A stretch of DNA of 27,255 bases, from positions 1-27,255 of IMG/VR virus record IMGVR_UViG_3300020404_002605; one strand, written 5' to 3'. Numbering within the stretch: the first letter of the stretch is position 1; every line of letters begins with the position of its first letter. Of the stretch, positions 23,153-27,255 are shown piece after piece. The stretch is from a virus. The translations under genes and the position numbers were made by a program. The notes below the pieces were generated by a model. The model saw only the letters and a list, made by a program, of their open reading frames with translations. It was not told the DNA's origin and did not search any database.

Positions 23153-24322
23153 ATGTTAAAAACAATCCAAAAATCAAACATCTCTAGAAGAAGCTTTAAG
23201 GTATTTAAAGATTTCGAAATTACGAGTGGAAATGATGCAGAAGATATTAATGTAATATCAGCTTCACTAGCATCAGCTTTATTTGATTCTGGTTCTTCTT
23301 CATTTATATCAGCATCAAATCAACCACAATTATTTACTGAACCTCTTTACGATTCAATAAAAAGTAAATATTATATTAATGATGGTAATCCATTAAATCT
23401 CTTTGGACTAGTTGGAGATATCGGTAATATAAAAAGTGAAAGAAATATTGCAGATACAATTTTTATTATAAAAATTCCACAAGCAAAATATGGTGAAGGA
23501 ATTAAACCTGGTTCTGTAACAGTAGTTGATAATACAAATAGTACAACTTTTACAGATAGTGGAGATGGAGGTATGCGTGCAGGTAATTCAACTTATACTC
23601 TTCTATCTATAAACTTTGATTCAGGTGATATATCACTACAAGATAGAGATTTACAAATATTTAATGGAACAATAACCAATTTCAATGCAGAAACTGGTTT
23701 AGGTAGTATGACATTTCAAGGTCAAACTAATACAGTTTCTATTGTAAAAATAGATTTACCAAACTCAACTCTTGAAACATCAGTTAAATTAGATACTCTT
23801 TTTCCTGGTGTAGATATAGATGAAGCATTGACTGGAAATGTATTTTATTCCGATGGATTAATAGTATTTACTGGTGTAACTAATTTTCATGAATATACTT
23901 TAACATACAAATCAACAAAAACAATTTACGAAACTGAAATATTTGTAAATGCAAAAGCAGGTGAATTTAATTATTCACAAAACCCATCAGCAGTAGAAGT
24001 TGAAATTAGTGGTTCTTATGATTTCGAAACAACTTCTATATTTAACGATGAACCTGGTGGAACTAAAAAAATTACAGTAATAGACGATATTAGAAGAAAA
24101 CCTGCAATATCAGGTTCATTCAATACATCAATAAGTGGTTCTTGGGATGATTATGAAGCATCTGCTTCAATAGACCCAACAGGTTCTTATTTAGCTCCAT
24201 ATATAACAACTATTGGGTTATATGATAAGACAGGAGAAATGGTTGCAGTTGCAAAATTACCTAAACCAATAAAGAATTTACCTGATTACGATGTAAACTT
24301 TATTATTCGTTTAGATACTTAA
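23153..24322 (+). CDS. Virion structural protein, paralog of the preceding gene
   Basis: A 389-residue protein. It has an N-terminal basic/helical start (LKTIQKSNISRRSFKVFKDF), a beta-rich Ser/Thr/Gly middle (SGSWDDYEASASIDPTGSYL; DRDLQIFNGTITNFNAETG), and a C-terminal segment with GEFNYSQNPSAV, PYITTIGLYDKTGEMVAVAK, LPKPIKNLPDYDV and IIRLD. That segment is colinear with the end of the 400-residue protein upstream, while the N-terminal halves look unrelated. This suggests a shared attachment or assembly domain with different exposed parts. It is transcribed from its own late promoter, behind a terminator, so its expression can be set separately from the paralog. No transmembrane helix or signal peptide is seen. 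Confidence 0.72.
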   Translation: MLKTIQKSNISRRSFKVFKDFEITSGNDAEDINVISASLASALFDSGSSSFISASNQPQLFTEPLYDSIKSKYYINDGNPLNLFGLVGDIGNIKSERNIADTIFIIKIPQAKYGEGIKPGSVTVVDNTNSTTFTDSGDGGMRAGNSTYTLLSINFDSGDISLQDRDLQIFNGTITNFNAETGLGSMTFQGQTNTVSIVKIDLPNSTLETSVKLDTLFPGVDIDEALTGNVFYSDGLIVFTGVTNFHEYTLTYKSTKTIYETEIFVNAKAGEFNYSQNPSAVEVEISGSYDFETTSIFNDEPGGTKKITVIDDIRRKPAISGSFNTSISGSWDDYEASASIDPTGSYLAPYITTIGLYDKTGEMVAVAKLPKPIKNLPDYDVNFIIRLDT

Positions 24323-24324
24323 TC

Positions 24325-24335
24325 TATATTTATAT
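24325..24335 (+). promoter_or_regulatory. Putative late promoter (TATATTTATAT) before the gene at 24357
   Basis: Exact 11-base motif starting 3 bases after the preceding stop codon and 21 bases before the ATG at 24357, which has AAAGGAG upstream. No TTG box near -33. It would also transcribe the sulfotransferase and GIY-YIG-like genes. Confidence 0.72.
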
Positions 24336-24356
24336 AATACAAAGGAGATAGAAACT

Positions 24357-24539
24357 ATGGCATCAATACTTGATAAATACAAACAATCAGAATTTGCAAA
24401 ACTTGCAGATAAGAATAAGGATAAGACTCCTATTTCTGCAGATAACCAAAATAAACTACACAAAGATGATAAAGCTCTTGCAAATGCGAGAGGAGGAAAA
24501 TTAAATCAGACAAGATATTCTGATAACGTAACTTATTAA
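24357..24539 (+). CDS. Small hypothetical protein (60 aa)
   Basis: Not recognised. It is a 60-residue hydrophilic, charged protein with many Lys/Asp/Asn residues (DKYKQSEFAKLADKNKDK; KLHKDDKALANARGGKLN). There is no signal, membrane segment or clear motif. AAAGGAG 9 bases upstream is the best ribosome binding site in the neighbourhood, and a late promoter motif lies 21 bases before the start, so the gene is likely to be real and well expressed. A small virion or DNA-binding protein would be compatible with the composition. Confidence 0.7.
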   Translation: MASILDKYKQSEFAKLADKNKDKTPISADNQNKLHKDDKALANARGGKLNQTRYSDNVTY

Positions 24540-24548
24540 TTTTTCAAT

Positions 24549-25124
24549 TTGAGTTTATTAATTAATCGCACTCATAAATGGGTATATGTTCATATACCAA
24601 AAACAGGAGGTTCATCCATTTCTCATATACTTAATAAAGTAGAAGGAACTGAATCAATCTCAACCCATGGTTCTATATTAGAAGTAAAAGATAATATTTC
24701 TGATTATTTTAAATTCACAATAGTAAGAAATCCATACACACGATTTCTATCAGAATATTTTCATCAAAAAAGAAATAAGTTGACAAATCAAAATTTTGAA
24801 TACTACATTAGGCAAGTAGATACAAAAGATTTACACTTAATCCCGCAAAGTTACTATGTAAACACGGCGTTGGATAAAACAAAAGAATTAACTTATATTG
24901 GAAAGTATGAAAACTTTCTTAGTGAAGTTAATTTATTATTTAATAAAATAAATATTAATAAATCTATCCCACATCGAAATAGAAATCCAATCTATGATAA
25001 ACATCCAAATTTAAAACAAGAAGATTATTATAAATCTTTTTATACTGAAACATGGATGAAAGACTGGATTAGAGAGAGATACAGAGATGATTTCAAGATT
25101 TTTAACTATGAGTTGGACTTTTAA
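24549..25124 (+). CDS. Sulfotransferase family protein
   Basis: Probably transfers a sulfate from PAPS to a sugar or other hydroxyl. The 5'-phosphosulfate-binding loop is visible as VHIPKTGGSS (14-23), and the 3'-phosphate-binding segment as FTIVRNPYTRFLSEY (56-70), the family's R-N-P-x-x-R-x-x-S-x-Y. At 191 residues it is a short member of the Sulfotransfer_2 type. The start is TTG at 24549: an in-frame stop lies at 24537, and no ATG is found before the PAPS loop, so the TTG is the natural choice even though no good Shine-Dalgarno precedes it. It follows the 60-residue gene by 9 bases. The substrate could be host surface glycan, capsule or a phage component; unknown. Confidence 0.85.
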   Translation: MSLLINRTHKWVYVHIPKTGGSSISHILNKVEGTESISTHGSILEVKDNISDYFKFTIVRNPYTRFLSEYFHQKRNKLTNQNFEYYIRQVDTKDLHLIPQSYYVNTALDKTKELTYIGKYENFLSEVNLLFNKININKSIPHRNRNPIYDKHPNLKQEDYYKSFYTETWMKDWIRERYRDDFKIFNYELDF

Positions 25125-25560
25125 CGGAAGAGCAATTACAGAGATATCAGATATGCCCGAGGGGACTATCGGATTCATATACAAAATTACAAATGGACTA
25201 ACAGGTCAATACTATATTGGGAAGAAATCCTTATATTCACATCGAACACTACCACCACTAAAAGGTTACAAAAGAAAACGAAAAGTGGTAAAAGAATCTA
25301 AGTGGCAAGATTATCGTTCATCTAATCCATCAGTACAACTATGGTTTAAAGAAAACGAATTTGCTCTACTAGAAGATAGAAGAAGTGATATAAATGATAC
25401 TTTGGAGCTAAAAATACTTAGATTTTGTAAATCTAAGAAGGCTTTAACGTATTATGAGTTACAAGAACAGTTTTCAAATAATGTACTTGCTGATGAGAAT
25501 TCACTCAATGATAACCTATTAGGAAAGTTTTTTAGAAAAGACTTGGAAATTACGGAATAA
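25108..25560 (+). CDS. GIY-YIG superfamily-like putative endonuclease
   Basis: Resembles a small GIY-YIG-type protein conserved in marine T4-like phages. After SWTFNGRAITEISDMPEGTI the core motif reads GFIYKITNGLTGQYYIGKKS, with GFIY in place of GIY and YYIG for YIG. Lys/Arg-rich segments follow (HRTLPPLKGYKRKRK), then KWQDYRSSNP, LRFCKSKKALTYYELQEQF and a C-terminal NNVLADENS. T4 endonuclease II is of the same superfamily, but direct orthology is not shown. The start is taken at the ATG at 25108 (MSWTF), overlapping the sulfotransferase by 17 bases; an ATG at 25087 would add seven residues that look unlike the conserved start. Nuclease activity is inferred from the fold only. It ends just before the promoter for primase. 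Confidence 0.66.
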   Translation: MSWTFNGRAITEISDMPEGTIGFIYKITNGLTGQYYIGKKSLYSHRTLPPLKGYKRKRKVVKESKWQDYRSSNPSVQLWFKENEFALLEDRRSDINDTLELKILRFCKSKKALTYYELQEQFSNNVLADENSLNDNLLGKFFRKDLEITE

Positions 25561-25573
25561 TTTCGTATATTTG
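25542..25573 (+). promoter_or_regulatory. Host-type (Bacteroidota) promoter upstream of primase
   Basis: CTTG at 25542-25545, 20 bases, then TATATTTG at 25566-25573, with the shared 12-mer TTTCGTATATTT (25561-25572). It overlaps the end of the GIY-YIG-like gene and leads into the primase ATG at 25593, leaving only about 20 bases after the -7 box. This separates replication genes from the late cluster. Confidence 0.78.
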
Positions 25574-25592
25574 TATTGTTAAAAGTGTAAAT

Positions 25593-26537
25593 ATGCTCTC
25601 ACATCACGATAAGCAAGAGGTTATAAATATATTAAATGATGTTCTAGGGCCTGGTACATCGATGAAAAACGATGAACAAGCTCATTATTGTCCTTTTTGC
25701 CATCACCATAAGAAAAAGTTACAAATTAACTTAAAAACTCAGTATTGGCATTGTTGGGTTTGTGATGCAAAAGGTAGAAAGATTCAGAGGTTACTTAAGA
25801 GACTTCATGTAGATTCTCGTAGATTAAAGAAATTATATGAAATCTATGGTGATGATTACATAGTTTATTCAAAAGATACTGAAGATGAAAAGGTAGAGTT
25901 AAGGTTACCTAATGAGTTTCAATCACTTTTAAAAGTACCAAAAGGTAAAGTTAACCCAATATATAAAAAAGCAATTCAATATGCTAAAGATAGGAAAATC
26001 ACTAATGAAGACATTATCAAGTATAATATCGGATATTGTGATGGCGGTATGTACTCTGGTAGGATTATTATTCCTTCTTATGATTCTGATAATAGACTTA
26101 ACTATTTTATCGCCAGGTCGGTATTTATCGATGAGAAGTTTAAATATAAGAATCCACCGGTTTCTAAAAACGTTATCATGTTCGAAAACCAAATAAATTG
26201 GAATGAACCTATAACATTAGTAGAAGGTGTATTTGATGCAATTGCAGTAAAAAGAAATGCAATTCCTATATTAGGTAAGTTCGTACCTAGAAAATTAAAT
26301 GATGCTATATTTAATAATGGAGTAAAAAATCTTAACATCTTACTAGATGAAGATGCTCAAAAACAAGCGTTACAATACACTATGCAATATACCAACCAAG
26401 GTATTCAAACAAAAAATATTAAACCCACAGATAAAGATGCATCTGATATGGGATTCACACAAGTAAATAATAAATTAAAGGAATCTGAAAAGACAGGTTT
26501 CGGTGATATTATATCACAAAAGTTAAAAGGTTTATGA
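25593..26537 (+). CDS. 61: DNA primase (gp61-like)
   Basis: Synthesises RNA primers for lagging-strand replication. The N-terminal zinc-binding domain shows YCPFC (C33, C36) and HCWVC (C54, C57). A Toprim-like catalytic core follows: SGRIIIPSYDSDNRLNYFIA, then TLVEGVFDAIA with the catalytic-type glutamate E211, and LLDEDAQ with acidic residues D252 and D254; DKDASDMGF follows near the end. At 314 residues it is close to T4 gp61 (342). A host-type promoter lies directly before it. The stop codon overlaps the next ATG (ATGA at 26534), coupling it to the gp47-like nuclease, so both replication/recombination proteins are probably made together. Confidence 0.9.
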   Translation: MLSHHDKQEVINILNDVLGPGTSMKNDEQAHYCPFCHHHKKKLQINLKTQYWHCWVCDAKGRKIQRLLKRLHVDSRRLKKLYEIYGDDYIVYSKDTEDEKVELRLPNEFQSLLKVPKGKVNPIYKKAIQYAKDRKITNEDIIKYNIGYCDGGMYSGRIIIPSYDSDNRLNYFIARSVFIDEKFKYKNPPVSKNVIMFENQINWNEPITLVEGVFDAIAVKRNAIPILGKFVPRKLNDAIFNNGVKNLNILLDEDAQKQALQYTMQYTNQGIQTKNIKPTDKDASDMGFTQVNNKLKESEKTGFGDIISQKLKGL

Positions 26538-27255
26538 TAATAAATAAGGTTTACCATTTGGCAGATTTACATATTCGTAATCTCCAAAGGCACAAGGAAT
26601 ACAGATTAGTATTCAAAAAATTCTTAAAACAAGTTAAAGAAGATAATATAGAGGATTCTCTAATCTATATTGCGGGTGATATTGCTCACGCAAAAACTGA
26701 GATGTCACCAGAACTAGTACACGAAATAAGTTGGTTTCTTACCGAGTGTGCTAAGTTAAGAGAAACTGTATTAATCACAGGTAACCATGATTGTAACTTA
26801 AATAATTCACACAGACTCGATGTACTCACACCTATTATCCAAAATCTTGGAAACGATAGAATTCATTATCTTCGTGATACTGGTGTTTACAATATCCACA
26901 ATCTTACTTTTGTTGTCTATTCTATATTGGATAACAAGGAGAATTGGCCTAAAGGAAATACCATTGATGGAGAAAATACAATCTGTCTTTTTCATGGACC
27001 GGTAAACAAAGCTCAAACAGATATCGGCTATACCGTTTCTTCAAACTCATTTCAAGTAGATATGTTTGATGGATTCGATATGGCCATGTTGGGTGATATT
27101 CACAAAAGACAAACTTTTGGTGAAGGGTATGAACATATTGCATATGCTGGTTCTATGGTTCAACAGAATCATGGTGAATTATTAGAAAATCATGGATATC
27201 TACTTTGGGATATTCCAACAAGAACTTTTACAGAACATCATATCCACAATGATTA
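26534..27255 (+). CDS. 47: gp47/SbcD-like recombination endonuclease, N-terminal part (3' truncated)
   Basis: Nuclease subunit of the gp46/gp47 (SbcCD/Mre11-Rad50-type) complex used in DNA end processing and recombination-dependent replication. The 240 visible residues show metallophosphoesterase motifs in order: HLADLHIRN (D and H metal ligands), YIAGDIAHAKTEM (the GD motif), ITGNHDC (GNHD), CLFHGPVNKA (the H of motif IV) and MLGDIHKRQTF (GDIH). The start ATG at 26534 overlaps the primase stop as ATGA. The frame is open to the end of the window; T4 gp47 is 339 residues, so about 100 residues are missing. gp46 would be expected downstream. Confidence 0.93.
   Translation, partial: MIINKVYHLADLHIRNLQRHKEYRLVFKKFLKQVKEDNIEDSLIYIAGDIAHAKTEMSPELVHEISWFLTECAKLRETVLITGNHDCNLNNSHRLDVLTPIIQNLGNDRIHYLRDTGVYNIHNLTFVVYSILDNKENWPKGNTIDGENTICLFHGPVNKAQTDIGYTVSSNSFQVDMFDGFDMAMLGDIHKRQTFGEGYEHIAYAGSMVQQNHGELLENHGYLLWDIPTRTFTEHHIHND

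Noticed and set aside
26820-27016. Small open frames on both strands within the gp47-like region
   Set aside because: They overlap the clear metallophosphoesterase frame (26534-27255), which carries all expected motifs in order.
1-27255. Integrase, attachment sites, insertion sequences, CRISPR arrays
   Set aside because: No transposase, recombinase, terminal inverted repeat or spaced repeat array was seen; the window looks like a contiguous lytic phage genome segment.

Overview
The window is a segment of a T4-like (myovirus-type) phage genome. It is very AT-rich and tightly packed, and every credible gene lies on the + strand. The hallmark genes are a gp55-like late sigma factor, baseplate wedge proteins gp25 and gp6, a gp61-like primase and a gp47/SbcD-like nuclease. 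Auxiliary metabolic genes typical of marine T4-like phages sit among them: S-adenosylmethionine synthetase, peptide deformylase, carbamoyltransferase and sulfotransferase. The host is probably a Bacteroidota (flavobacterial) species. Three promoters fit the TTTG-N19-21-TAnnTTTG signal of that phylum, and one structural protein carries the GCTDPxAxNYNP..TVDDGSC repeat common in marine Bacteroidota secreted proteins. The host call is inference.

Layout. (1) 1-399: 3' end of metK. (2) 401-2268: a host-type promoter, then a cytidylyltransferase-fold enzyme, peptide deformylase and small unknown genes. (3) 2286-5777: a second host-type promoter, then an exported lysozyme-like protein, a membrane-anchored small protein, the gp55-like sigma factor and a carbamoyltransferase, closed by a strong terminator. 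(4) 5778-6231: a structured leader and a solitary two-helix membrane protein, fenced by terminators on both sides. (5) 6239-21115: baseplate and tail module (gp5-like hub protein, CBM-like protein, gp25, gp6, DNRLRE-like protein, coiled-coil protein, GCTDP-repeat protein and a 1743-residue giant). (6) 21153-24322: a structural protein and two paralogous structural proteins, with a terminator between the paralogs. (7) 24325-25560: a small protein, a sulfotransferase and a GIY-YIG-like protein. (8) 25542-27255: a third host-type promoter driving primase and the gp47-like nuclease, which runs off the window.

Regulation can be read from the sequence. The three promoters before metabolic, regulatory and replication genes share the 12-mer TTTCGTATATTT with a (T/C)TTG box exactly 20 bases upstream of TATATTT. 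Five structural-module genes are instead preceded by an invariant TATATTTATAT, 14-26 bases before the start codon, with no upstream TTG box. The simplest reading is that host RNA polymerase transcribes the first set, which includes the gp55-like gene, and that gp55-like sigma then directs late transcription from the second set. The late element looks like the host -7 box with its G changed and extended by TAT.
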